Assembly: GCA_016786615.1 (NCBI GenBank) | Contig: JAEUVX010000009.1 | Location: 124,001 to 188,000, forward strand | Direction: 5' to 3' | DNA length: 64,000 nt | From: Flavipsychrobacter sp. | GTDB lineage: Bacteria; Bacteroidota; Bacteroidia; Chitinophagales; Chitinophagaceae | The notes under the pieces: model-generated | The model's database searches: none | What the model saw: only the letters and a program-made list of their open reading frames with translations | What the model was told of the DNA's origin: nothing | Position numbers and translations under genes: made by a program | In this document: in pieces, positions 24,522 through 32,167 of the stretch | Layout of the letters: each line of letters opens with the position of its first letter | Numbering within the stretch: the stretch's first letter is position 1

Positions 24522-25241
24522 TTGGCTGATAAGTTAAAAAGTGGTTTTAGCGCAGAATGCGAAAATTGTGGTGCTCGCCACAAATCAATTTTCTGCCATT
24601 TAGAGATGGAGGAGCTGGCTCTTTTTAATGATAGCAAATCCTGCATGTCATTTAAGAAAGGGCAAATCATTTTTAATGAAGGTGGCCACCCGTTGGGTAT
24701 ATTCTGTGTAAACAGTGGAAAGGTAAAGCTCTCTCATAGCGGGCAAGACGGCAAAGAGCAGATAATACACATGGGTAAAGAGGGCGATGTATTAGGTTAC
24801 AGGGCCTTATTGAGTTCTGAAAGGTATAATGCTACAGCCGTAGCACTGGATGATACAAATATTTGTTTTGTACCACGTGATACTTTTTTTCAAGTACTTA
24901 AGTCCAGCCACGGACTTTCTTTAGAAATCATAAAACTATTGGCAAGTGAGCTTCGCAGGGCAGTAAACACCATTACAGACCTTGCACAAAAACCGGTACG
25001 CGAACGTACCGCGGAAGCTTTGTTATTCCTGAAAGAAACTTATGGTTTTGAAGAAGACGGCGCTACTATTAATGTAGTGTTGAGCAGAGAAGATATTGCG
25101 AATCTTGTAGGTACTGCTACAGAAACAGCTATCCGCCTTTTGTCTGAATTCAAAAATGATAAAATTGTTGAATTCATCGGGAAGAAAATCAAGATTCTTG
25201 ATATGGCCAAACTGGTGAAAACAGCTAACATACTTTATTAA
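24522..25241 (+). CDS. Crp/Fnr-family transcriptional regulator with N-terminal cysteine motif, 239 aa
   Basis: The layout is a cyclic-nucleotide-binding-like beta-roll at about 35-155 and a winged helix at about 165-235 with LSREDIANLVGTATETAIRL as the recognition region. The first 45 residues contain Cys13, Cys16, Cys25 and Cys41 (ECENCG then SIFCH). This is like, but not identical to, the Fe-S ligand set of FNR. The start codon is TTG at 24522; no in-frame ATG lies upstream, and starting at the next ATG would remove three of these cysteines. Position directly ahead of the cbb3 oxidase genes fits an oxygen or redox sensor controlling them. Iron-sulfur binding is inferred. Confidence 0.85.
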   Translation: MADKLKSGFSAECENCGARHKSIFCHLEMEELALFNDSKSCMSFKKGQIIFNEGGHPLGIFCVNSGKVKLSHSGQDGKEQIIHMGKEGDVLGYRALLSSERYNATAVALDDTNICFVPRDTFFQVLKSSHGLSLEIIKLLASELRRAVNTITDLAQKPVRERTAEALLFLKETYGFEEDGATINVVLSREDIANLVGTATETAIRLLSEFKNDKIVEFIGKKIKILDMAKLVKTANILY

Positions 25242-25251
25242 TTCTACTCCC

Positions 25252-25277
25252 GAAAACATGACAAAAATCATGTTTTC
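25252..25277. promoter_or_regulatory. Inverted repeat, candidate Crp/Fnr operator, copy 1
   Basis: GAAAACATGA (25252-25261), a 6-nt spacer CAAAAA and TCATGTTTTC (25268-25277) form a perfect 10-bp inverted repeat. Its centre is 51.5 bp before a near-match -7 box at 25316. A copy with the same core and the same distance precedes ccoS. Confidence 0.7.
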
Positions 25278-25315
25278 ATACAGCTACTATCATATTCTAA
25301 GCATTGGTACCATTT

Positions 25316-25323
25316 TACCTTCG
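25316..25323 (+). promoter_or_regulatory. Candidate -7 box of the cco cluster (first unit)
   Basis: TACCTTCG differs from TAnnTTTG at one position and ends 14 nt before the ATG at 25338. No TTG is present at the -33 position, consistent with activator dependence. Confidence 0.45.
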
Positions 25324-25337
25324 TAGAAAGGTGAACC

Positions 25338-25889
25338 ATGGCTAAGATTTTGTTTTCTGAATACCGGCACAATGACTTGAAAAGTCTTGTGAATAAGTTG
25401 AACGTTGACTATTACAGCGTGTTGGCTGGTATGTGCAATACTGCAACAACGCTTGTAGAAGGCCTGGAGCAACAAGAGCCTAATCAGTCAACGGTATTGT
25501 ACATGAGCCTCAGTAAGAAATTACTGGAGCAAGTGAAAGATCTCATCACACTACGAACCGAAATGTTACTGCCATACGCTGTGGAATTGCATACTAAAGA
25601 GGTGGAAGGGCACGATTGCAGTACATGCGAAGGTGGGTGTAGTTTCAAGCATTCTACACAGTTGATAGGTTTGAAAGAGTCTCACCAGAAAATAAAGGAA
25701 ATTCTGTACAGGCTGCAAATGGTGGCTTTGCCACTATATACGGAAATGGAATACCCGACTGAGTATAAGGTGTTGCGAAATGAAATGATGCTGATAGATA
25801 CAGCACTTACAGAATTGTTTTACATCGAAGAGGCAAGCCTGATACCAAAGATAATGGAAGCCCAAAAGAATATTCATGCCTACAACTGA
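25338..25889 (+). CDS. Unknown helical protein with CxxCxxxC motif, in the cbb3 locus, 183 aa
   Basis: The protein appears all-helical and cytoplasmic. Cys94, Cys97 and Cys101 sit in HDCSTCEGGC, next to His92. Parts resemble hemerythrin-like domains: LRTEMLLPYAVEL, LKESHQKIKEIL and FYIEEASLIPKIM recall the helix endings of the ScdA/RIC group, but the iron-binding His and Glu are mostly not at the canonical positions. I therefore call it possibly a degenerate hemerythrin fold, not a confirmed one. It overlaps ccoI by 14 nt, so the two are coupled. GAAAGGTG gives a ribosome-binding site. A role in oxygen, NO or metal handling for oxidase assembly is a guess from context. Confidence 0.6.
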   Translation: MAKILFSEYRHNDLKSLVNKLNVDYYSVLAGMCNTATTLVEGLEQQEPNQSTVLYMSLSKKLLEQVKDLITLRTEMLLPYAVELHTKEVEGHDCSTCEGGCSFKHSTQLIGLKESHQKIKEILYRLQMVALPLYTEMEYPTEYKVLRNEMMLIDTALTELFYIEEASLIPKIMEAQKNIHAYN

Positions 25890-28326
25890 GCAAGAACGCA
25901 GCACGATTATTATAAATAAACCTGTTAAGCATGCGGCAACAAGGTGTTACCACTGCGGTACAGATTGCATAACAAACAGCATCGCAATAGAAGAAAAGGT
26001 TTTTTGTTGCGAGGGCTGCAAGCTTGTGTATGAAATACTAAATGAAAACGGGCTGTGCGATTACTATAAATTACAATCTCATCCGGGGCTCGCACAAATA
26101 AAACCTGCACGAAACGATAAGTTTTCTTACCTGGATAATGAAGATATAGCCAATCGCTTGTACAAGTTTACGGACGGTAATAATACCATGGTGACGTTTT
26201 ACATACCGGGTGTACACTGTGCATCGTGTATGTGGTTGCTGGAGCATATGAATAAGCTGGATGCAGGTATAACCGAGAGCAGGCTGAATTTTACAAGCAA
26301 GGAAGTAACCATCCGGTTTCAACAAGAAAAAATAAGTATTCGTAAAATTGTAGAACTGCTTACTACCATAGGTTACGAACCATACATCAGCCTGGATGAT
26401 GCAGAGCAGAAGAAAACAAGAAACTACAATAAACAGCTGATATACAAACTGGGTGTTGCAGGTTTTTGCTTTGGTAATATTATGCTGATGAGCTTCCCGG
26501 AATATTTATCGTTTGATAGGGGTATTGAACATGAATATGCTTTTTTATTCAGGATATTAAACCTCGTCTTGGCACTGCCGGTTTTCTTTTATAGCGCATC
26601 AGAATTCTTCAGCTCTGCATGGGCGGGGCTCAAGCAAAAAATATTGAATATAGATGCGCCGATAGTGCTGGCACTAATTATAACTTTTGCACGCAGCGTG
26701 TACGAAATTGCTACCAATACCGGAAGCGGATACCTTGATAGCATGAGTGGTATTGTGTTTTTTATGCTGGTAGGCAGGGTAGTGCAGGAACGTACGTATA
26801 AATCGATATCATTTCACAGAGATTATAAGTCATACTTCCCTATTGCAGTAAATGTTGTGACAAAGGATGGTACCGTATCTAAAAACCTGCAAGACCTGCA
26901 AGAGAAAGATATTGTAGAGCTGCACAATGATGAAATAATACCGGCAGATGCCATAGTGCTGAAAGGAAATGCACGCATTGATTATAGTTTTGTGACTGGA
27001 GAGAGTGAACCTGTAATGATAGAAACAGGCAAGCAGGTTTATGCAGGTGGTAAACAAACAGGAGAGAAAATAACTATACAGATTATTAAACCGGTAGCAG
27101 GCAGCTACCTGACATCGCTGTGGAATCATCACTCATTTACTAAAAATAAAATTGAAAAGAATAACCGCGATAGTATCATACACGTAATGAGTAAGTATTT
27201 TACTATTGTCCTGTTTATACTCGCTGCAGCTACTGCCGTCTTTTGGTGGATGAATGACCCTTCGAAAATTTTGCCAAGTGTATCGGCAATGTTAATAGTC
27301 GCTTGCCCTTGTGCATTATTGCTGGCAGCCACATATACTAATGGTAACCTGCTGCGTTTGCTGAGTAATAACGGACTGTATCTGCGCGATGCTACTGTGA
27401 TAGAACAGGTGGGTGATATAAACCATATTGTATTTGACAAGACGGGTACGCTGACACAGGGAGCCAAACAATTCAGAACAACCGGACACCAGCTTACAGA
27501 AACAGAAAAATCGTGGGTTTATAATATTGCATCACATAGCAAACACCCATATAGTAAAGCGCTGGTATCGTATCTGGGTGTTTACCCGCTTACTACATCA
27601 GAAAAATGGCAGGAACATACGGGTAAGGGATTGTATGCTGAATTGGCAGGTAATGTAATAAAAATAGGCTCTGCAGCATTTACCGGTGTTGAAACTGAGA
27701 ACGATAATAATAAACCGGCATTATACATCCAGATTAATGATAAGATTACAGCATTCTATATTACTACCGAATTCCGGGACGATATTCCTCAAATAATACC
27801 TGTATTAAGAGATAGTTACGAATTATCACTATTGTCGGGCGATAATGACAGGCAACGTGAGCGCCTGCAGGGTTTATTTGGTACGAGCAGCAAACTCCTG
27901 TTTGCACAAAAGCCGATTGACAAACTGCAATACATTGAAAACCTTCAGAAGAATAGTAAAAAAGTATTGATGATGGGTGATGGGCTTAATGATGCCGGTG
28001 CCTTGCAACAAAGTAATGTAGGCATTACCCTTGCGGATGATATCAATAACTTTACACCATCCTGCGATGCGATTCTGGATGCTAAAAAGTTTGGGAAATT
28101 CCCTTCCTTACTGAAGTTGGCACATGCAGGGCGTTACATTATTTACTTCAGTTTTGTTATTTCTGTTCTATACAACATAGTCGGGCTTAGCATATCTATG
28201 CAGGGTAAAATGAGCCCTATGATAGCAGCAATTCTAATGCCCCTCAGCACATTGAGTATTGTGTTGATAACTACGGGTTTAGGAAGCTTGGTAGCAAAGC
28301 GTTTACACCTCTCTATAAAAGCATAA
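25876..28326 (+). CDS. ccoI: Copper-type P1B ATPase CcoI/FixI for cbb3 oxidase assembly
   Basis: An inner-membrane ATPase that moves copper for the cbb3 active site. A Cys-rich N-terminal region (CYHCGTDC near 24-31 and CCEGCKLVYE near 45-54) precedes a heavy-metal-associated domain with GVHCASCMW near 113-119. Membrane helices follow, then the CPC ion channel (ACPCALLLA near 477), DKTGTLTQG with the phosphorylated Asp near 522, and GDGLNDAGAL near 700. The 816-aa length fits the Bacteroidota CcoI form with the extra zinc-ribbon-like N terminus. Neighbours ccoS, ccoN and ccoG support the assignment. Confidence 0.94.
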   Translation: MPTTEQERSTIIINKPVKHAATRCYHCGTDCITNSIAIEEKVFCCEGCKLVYEILNENGLCDYYKLQSHPGLAQIKPARNDKFSYLDNEDIANRLYKFTDGNNTMVTFYIPGVHCASCMWLLEHMNKLDAGITESRLNFTSKEVTIRFQQEKISIRKIVELLTTIGYEPYISLDDAEQKKTRNYNKQLIYKLGVAGFCFGNIMLMSFPEYLSFDRGIEHEYAFLFRILNLVLALPVFFYSASEFFSSAWAGLKQKILNIDAPIVLALIITFARSVYEIATNTGSGYLDSMSGIVFFMLVGRVVQERTYKSISFHRDYKSYFPIAVNVVTKDGTVSKNLQDLQEKDIVELHNDEIIPADAIVLKGNARIDYSFVTGESEPVMIETGKQVYAGGKQTGEKITIQIIKPVAGSYLTSLWNHHSFTKNKIEKNNRDSIIHVMSKYFTIVLFILAAATAVFWWMNDPSKILPSVSAMLIVACPCALLLAATYTNGNLLRLLSNNGLYLRDATVIEQVGDINHIVFDKTGTLTQGAKQFRTTGHQLTETEKSWVYNIASHSKHPYSKALVSYLGVYPLTTSEKWQEHTGKGLYAELAGNVIKIGSAAFTGVETENDNNKPALYIQINDKITAFYITTEFRDDIPQIIPVLRDSYELSLLSGDNDRQRERLQGLFGTSSKLLFAQKPIDKLQYIENLQKNSKKVLMMGDGLNDAGALQQSNVGITLADDINNFTPSCDAILDAKKFGKFPSLLKLAHAGRYIIYFSFVISVLYNIVGLSISMQGKMSPMIAAILMPLSTLSIVLITTGLGSLVAKRLHLSIKA

Positions 28327-28338
28327 TACTATCTCTGA

Positions 28339-28366
28339 CAAAAACATGACAACAATCATGTTTTTG
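28339..28366. promoter_or_regulatory. Inverted repeat, candidate Crp/Fnr operator, copy 2
   Basis: CAAAAACATGA (28339-28349), spacer CAACAA and TCATGTTTTTG (28356-28366) form a perfect 11-bp inverted repeat. Its core, AAAACATGA-N6-TCATGTTTT, is the same as that of the copy at 25252. The centre is 51.5 bp before the -7 box TAGTTTTG at 28404, exactly as in copy 1. Confidence 0.72.
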
Positions 28367-28403
28367 CGTGAGCGTTATCATAGCATACCGCATGGTGTGG
28401 TGG

Positions 28404-28411
28404 TAGTTTTG
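28404..28411 (+). promoter_or_regulatory. Candidate -7 box of the ccoS-ccoNOQP unit
   Basis: TAGTTTTG matches TAnnTTTG exactly and ends 24 nt before the ccoS ATG at 28436. No -33 TTG is visible, so activation from the upstream inverted repeat is plausible. Confidence 0.55.
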
Positions 28412-28435
28412 ATTATTCAAACTCAACTACCCGAT

Positions 28436-28594
28436 ATGAGTGCACTTTATGTTCTGGTTCTGGCAAGTATTACAGTTGCTGCCTTTTTTCTATTAGCATT
28501 TATATGGAGCGTACGTTCCAACCAATATGAGGATAAACAAGGTGCTGCCATGCGAATGCTGCATGATGATGAAGTAAATACAATCAACCAATAA
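28436..28594 (+). CDS. ccoS: cbb3 oxidase assembly protein CcoS, 52 aa
   Basis: A single-helix membrane protein: MSALYVLVLASITVAAFFLL, then AFIWSVRSNQYEDKQGA, the typical CcoS ending in which Gln-Tyr-Asp/Glu-Asp follows the helix. CcoS is needed for cofactor insertion into cbb3 oxidase. The start at 28436 is preferred over an upstream in-frame ATG at 28346, because that codon lies inside the inverted repeat and upstream of the -7 box. ccoNO follows after 26 nt. Confidence 0.88.
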   Translation: MSALYVLVLASITVAAFFLLAFIWSVRSNQYEDKQGAAMRMLHDDEVNTINQ

Positions 28595-28620
28595 TTGAAA
28601 TTTCTTAAACAACACAATAC

Positions 28621-30762
28621 ATGAGTAACACACTGCAAACTGACAAATTCTTTTACGATAATAAAATCGTAAAATGGTTTGCTTACGCTACAATCCTTTG
28701 GGGGCTGGTGGGCATGCTGGTAGGTGTGCTGGCGGCATTCCAGTTAGTCTTCCCGATTCTTAACTTTAATACAGCCGAAACAACCTTCGGACGTGTAAGG
28801 CCTGTACACACCAATGCGGTGATTTTCGCATTTGTGGGTAATGGTATTTTCATGGGTGTTTATTATTCGCTGCAAAGGCTGTTGAAAGCCCGTATGTTCA
28901 GTGATTTTCTGAGTAAACTCCACTTCTGGGGCTGGCAGCTCATTATCGTATTGGCAGCGGTATCTCTGCTTGCAGGTTACACTACCGGTAAAGAATATGC
29001 AGAACTTGAATGGCCGATTGATATCCTGATTACCCTGATTTGGGTAGTATTCGGTGTCAATATGTTCGGTACCATCATCAAACGCCGCGAACGTCACTTG
29101 TATGTTGCTATCTGGTTTTATATCGCAACATTCGTAACCGTTGCAATGCTGCATATTGTTAACTCTTGGGAAATACCTTTCAGCGCATTTAAATCTTACT
29201 CCTGGTATGCAGGTGTGCAGGATGCATTGGTACAATGGTGGTACGGGCACAACGCGGTAGCGTTCTTCCTTACTACACCTTATCTGGGTATCATGTATTA
29301 CTTCCTGCCAAAGATTGCCAACCGTCCTGTTTACTCCTACAGGCTTTCAATTATACACTTCTGGGCACTGATATTCATTTATATATGGGCAGGCCCTCAC
29401 CATTTATTATATACTGCATTGCCTGACTGGGCACAGTCACTCGGTGTTGTGTTTTCTGTAATGCTGATTGCTCCATCTTGGGGTGGTATGCTGAATGGTT
29501 TACTGACACTGCGTGGTGCATGGGATAAAGTACGTGAAGATGTAGTGTTGAAATTCCTTGTGGTTGCTGTTACCGCATACGGTATGGCAACTTTTGAAGG
29601 CCCGATGCTGAGCTTGAAAAATGTAAATGCAATCAGCCACTTTACAGACTGGACTATTGCACACGTACACGTAGGTGCATTGGGTTGGAACGGCTTCCTG
29701 ACATTCGGTGTACTGTACTGGTTGATACCAAGAATATTCAAAACAAACCTGTATTCTCAGAAAATGGCTAACTGGCACTTCTGGATAGGTACATTGGGTA
29801 TAGTATTCTATGCTGTTCCTATGTATTGGGCAGGTTTCATGCAAAGCCTTGCGTGGAAAGAGTTTACACCTGAAGGCCAATTGAAATACCAATTCATGGA
29901 AACGGTTACACAAATGCGTCCTTTCTTCATGATGCGTGGTATTGGTGGTACACTGTATCTGGTTGGTGCTATTATGATGACTTACAACCTGATTAAAACA
30001 GTACGCCTAGGTAAAGCAGAAAATGATGAAGCAGCAGAAGCAGCACCATTGGCAAAAGAGTATGTAGAACATGGCAGCAGCCACTGGCACCGCTGGATAG
30101 AACGCCGTCCTGTACAATTAATGGTTTTGAGCTTAGTGGTAGTAGCATTAGGCGGCCTGATTGAAATTGTACCAACGTTCATGATTAAATCGAACATCCC
30201 AACTATCACAAGTGTGAAACCATATACTCCGCTTGAGTTGCAGGGACGTGATATATACGTACGTGAGGGTTGCTACACTTGTCACAGCCAGATGGTTCGT
30301 CCGTTCCGTAGCGAGGTAGCCCGTTATGGCGAATACTCAAAAGCAGGTGAATTTATTTACGATCACCCATTCCAATGGGGTAGTAAACGTACCGGCCCCG
30401 ATTTGGCACGTGTAGGTGGTAAATATCCTGACAGCTGGCACTTCAACCATATGTACGAACCATCAAGCATGTCTCCGGGTTCTATTATGCCGGCCTATGT
30501 TTGGTTGTTTGAAAAAGACATCGACACTGCTATTACTCCTGCAAAAATCAGGGCTATGCAAACACTGGGAGTGCCATATGAAGAAGGCTACGACCGGAAA
30601 GCAAATGCAGACCTGATGACACAGGCTGAAAAGATAAAAGGCAGCCTTGCTAAGGATAATATACAGGTGAAGAGCAGTAAAGAAATCGTGGCATTGATAG
30701 CTTATCTGCAACGTATAGGTACAGACATCAAGCTGGAACAGAAAACAGCAACGATCAATTAA
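28621..30762 (+). CDS. ccoNO: Fused cbb3 cytochrome oxidase subunits I and II (CcoN-CcoO)
   Basis: Terminal oxidase reducing oxygen to water with high affinity and pumping protons across the inner membrane. Residues 1 to about 480 are the CcoN heme-copper core with about 12 helices. It has histidine-bearing segments such as RPVHTNAVIF, WWYGHNAVAFFL, GPHHLLYT and IAHVHVGALGWN. After a linker (EYVEHGSSHWHRWIERRPVQ) a helix and a CcoO c-type cytochrome domain follow, with CYTCHSQMVRPF near 551. This fusion is a known Bacteroidota arrangement. The 713-aa length agrees with it. It lies between ccoS and the short ccoQ. Confidence 0.95.
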   Translation: MSNTLQTDKFFYDNKIVKWFAYATILWGLVGMLVGVLAAFQLVFPILNFNTAETTFGRVRPVHTNAVIFAFVGNGIFMGVYYSLQRLLKARMFSDFLSKLHFWGWQLIIVLAAVSLLAGYTTGKEYAELEWPIDILITLIWVVFGVNMFGTIIKRRERHLYVAIWFYIATFVTVAMLHIVNSWEIPFSAFKSYSWYAGVQDALVQWWYGHNAVAFFLTTPYLGIMYYFLPKIANRPVYSYRLSIIHFWALIFIYIWAGPHHLLYTALPDWAQSLGVVFSVMLIAPSWGGMLNGLLTLRGAWDKVREDVVLKFLVVAVTAYGMATFEGPMLSLKNVNAISHFTDWTIAHVHVGALGWNGFLTFGVLYWLIPRIFKTNLYSQKMANWHFWIGTLGIVFYAVPMYWAGFMQSLAWKEFTPEGQLKYQFMETVTQMRPFFMMRGIGGTLYLVGAIMMTYNLIKTVRLGKAENDEAAEAAPLAKEYVEHGSSHWHRWIERRPVQLMVLSLVVVALGGLIEIVPTFMIKSNIPTITSVKPYTPLELQGRDIYVREGCYTCHSQMVRPFRSEVARYGEYSKAGEFIYDHPFQWGSKRTGPDLARVGGKYPDSWHFNHMYEPSSMSPGSIMPAYVWLFEKDIDTAITPAKIRAMQTLGVPYEEGYDRKANADLMTQAEKIKGSLAKDNIQVKSSKEIVALIAYLQRIGTDIKLEQKTATIN

Positions 30763-30789
30763 TTACTAAACACGTAAAAACTGATAACA

Positions 30790-30966
30790 ATGAAATTCAG
30801 GCATTATTTAGAGAGCATTACAGATGTGGGTATATACCCGATGGTATCGCTCTTCATATTCTTCGTGTTTTTTTCCTTGCTGGCTGTATGGGCTTTCAAA
30901 GCAAATAAAAGCTACATCAACACGATTAAAAATATTCCTCTGGGAAACGATAACGATAATAAATAA
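30790..30966 (+). CDS. ccoQ: CcoQ/FixQ-like small subunit, 58 aa
   Basis: A short frame lies between ccoNO and ccoP. It has one strong membrane helix (MVSLFIFFVFFSLLAVWAFK) in the middle, preceded by MKFRHYLESITDVGIYP, and a polar Asn/Asp/Lys end. The position, length and single-helix layout match CcoQ, which stabilises the cbb3 complex. The stop is 19 nt before the ccoP start. It is too small to be noticed in a long-ORF survey but its place in the operon makes it convincing. Confidence 0.82.
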   Translation: MKFRHYLESITDVGIYPMVSLFIFFVFFSLLAVWAFKANKSYINTIKNIPLGNDNDNK

Positions 30967-30985
30967 AATTATAAAACGCACAATC

Positions 30986-32140
30986 ATGCGCATACGTTTT
31001 AATAAATATGTATCCCTCGCAATGCTTGCATTACTGGCACCTGCAATGGTACAGGCTGCAGATGCTGCTACCGCCCCCGCAGGGAACAAATTCAACGCCA
31101 TACTAATAGGTTTGGTAAGCCTTACATTGATATTGCTTTTCGCAGTACTGGTGTTGGGCAATACGCTCAGGCAACTGGGGTATGTATATCGTGATAAAAT
31201 GCGTGCTGAGCGTAAAGGAGGACTTGTGAAATCTGTCGCACTATTGATTGGCCTCGGGCTGACATCAATCGCAGCGAATGCGGAGGAAGCAGCAGCGGTA
31301 TCGTCAGCACCTGCATATATCAGTGGGATACCTGCATCCGATTTTTACACATTAATGGGTATCATTGCGTTGGAGTTATTGGTAATAATATCAATGGTGT
31401 TCCTTATCCGCACTATGGTACGCCTAATAAGTGCCGACCCTGAGAAAGCAGCAGTAGCTGAAAAAGTAGTGAAAGTAAATTTCTGGGACAGGTTCAATAA
31501 AGTAGTGCCGATAGAGAAAGAAGCAGACATCATGCTAGACCATGACTACGATGGCATTAAAGAACTGGACAACAGTTTGCCTCCATGGTGGAAGTATGGT
31601 TTCTATCTCACAATCGTAACAGGTGTAATATACCTTTGGTATTATCACGCAGGTGGCAATGGACCTAGTTCTTATGATGAATTTGTAGCGGAAGTACAGG
31701 CAGGTGAAGAAGCAAAAGCTGCATACCTTGCAAAGAGTGCGAATAACGTAGACGAGAATACAGTAAAAATGCTGGATGCTGCCGGTATAGCTGCCGGTGG
31801 TGTATTGTTTGAGCAAATGTGTGCTGCTTGCCATGCTAAAGATGGTGGTGGCGGTGTAGGTCCAAACCTTTGTGATGAATATTGGCTGCATGGTGGCAGT
31901 GTACAGGATATTTTCAAAACCATTAAATATGGCTGGCCTGATAAGGGTATGAAGAGCTGGAAGGACGATTACTCTCCGAACCAGATTGCACAGATAACCA
32001 GTTATGTGAAATCATTGCAAGGAAGTAAACCCGCAGCACCAAAAGACAAACAAGGAGAATTGTTTATAGAAGGTGGTGCAGCACCAGCAGACTCTGCCTC
32101 GACGGTGGCAGATACGGCAAAGGCTGTAGCAATGAAATAG
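30986..32140 (+). CDS. ccoP: cbb3 oxidase diheme-type subunit CcoP, single-heme form
   Basis: Start at 30986 gives a signal-like first helix (MRIRFNKYVSLAMLALLAP). Further helices lie at about 35-55, 115-140 and 205-225. The WWKYGFYLTIVTGVIYLW segment is the characteristic CcoP helix. The C-terminal cytochrome c domain has one heme site, CAACH near 279, with a Met ligand in GMKSW or a nearby Met. Typical proteobacterial CcoP has two CxxCH motifs; only one is present here, as known in Bacteroidota. The N-terminal part appears to include an extra membrane segment, so it is longer than a simple CcoP. An upstream in-frame ATG at 30824 lies inside ccoQ and is rejected. Confidence 0.92.
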   Translation: MRIRFNKYVSLAMLALLAPAMVQAADAATAPAGNKFNAILIGLVSLTLILLFAVLVLGNTLRQLGYVYRDKMRAERKGGLVKSVALLIGLGLTSIAANAEEAAAVSSAPAYISGIPASDFYTLMGIIALELLVIISMVFLIRTMVRLISADPEKAAVAEKVVKVNFWDRFNKVVPIEKEADIMLDHDYDGIKELDNSLPPWWKYGFYLTIVTGVIYLWYYHAGGNGPSSYDEFVAEVQAGEEAKAAYLAKSANNVDENTVKMLDAAGIAAGGVLFEQMCAACHAKDGGGGVGPNLCDEYWLHGGSVQDIFKTIKYGWPDKGMKSWKDDYSPNQIAQITSYVKSLQGSKPAAPKDKQGELFIEGGAAPADSASTVADTAKAVAMK

Positions 32141-32167
32141 AGGCATACTAACTAAAACATAATCAGC

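Noticed and set aside
28346-28435. Longer ccoS reading frame starting at 28346
   Set aside because: The ATG lies inside the inverted repeat and upstream of the -7 box, and CcoS proteins begin with the membrane helix found at 28436.
30824-30985. Longer ccoP frame from 30824
   Set aside because: This stretch is the ccoQ gene in another frame; ccoP has a normal start at 30986.
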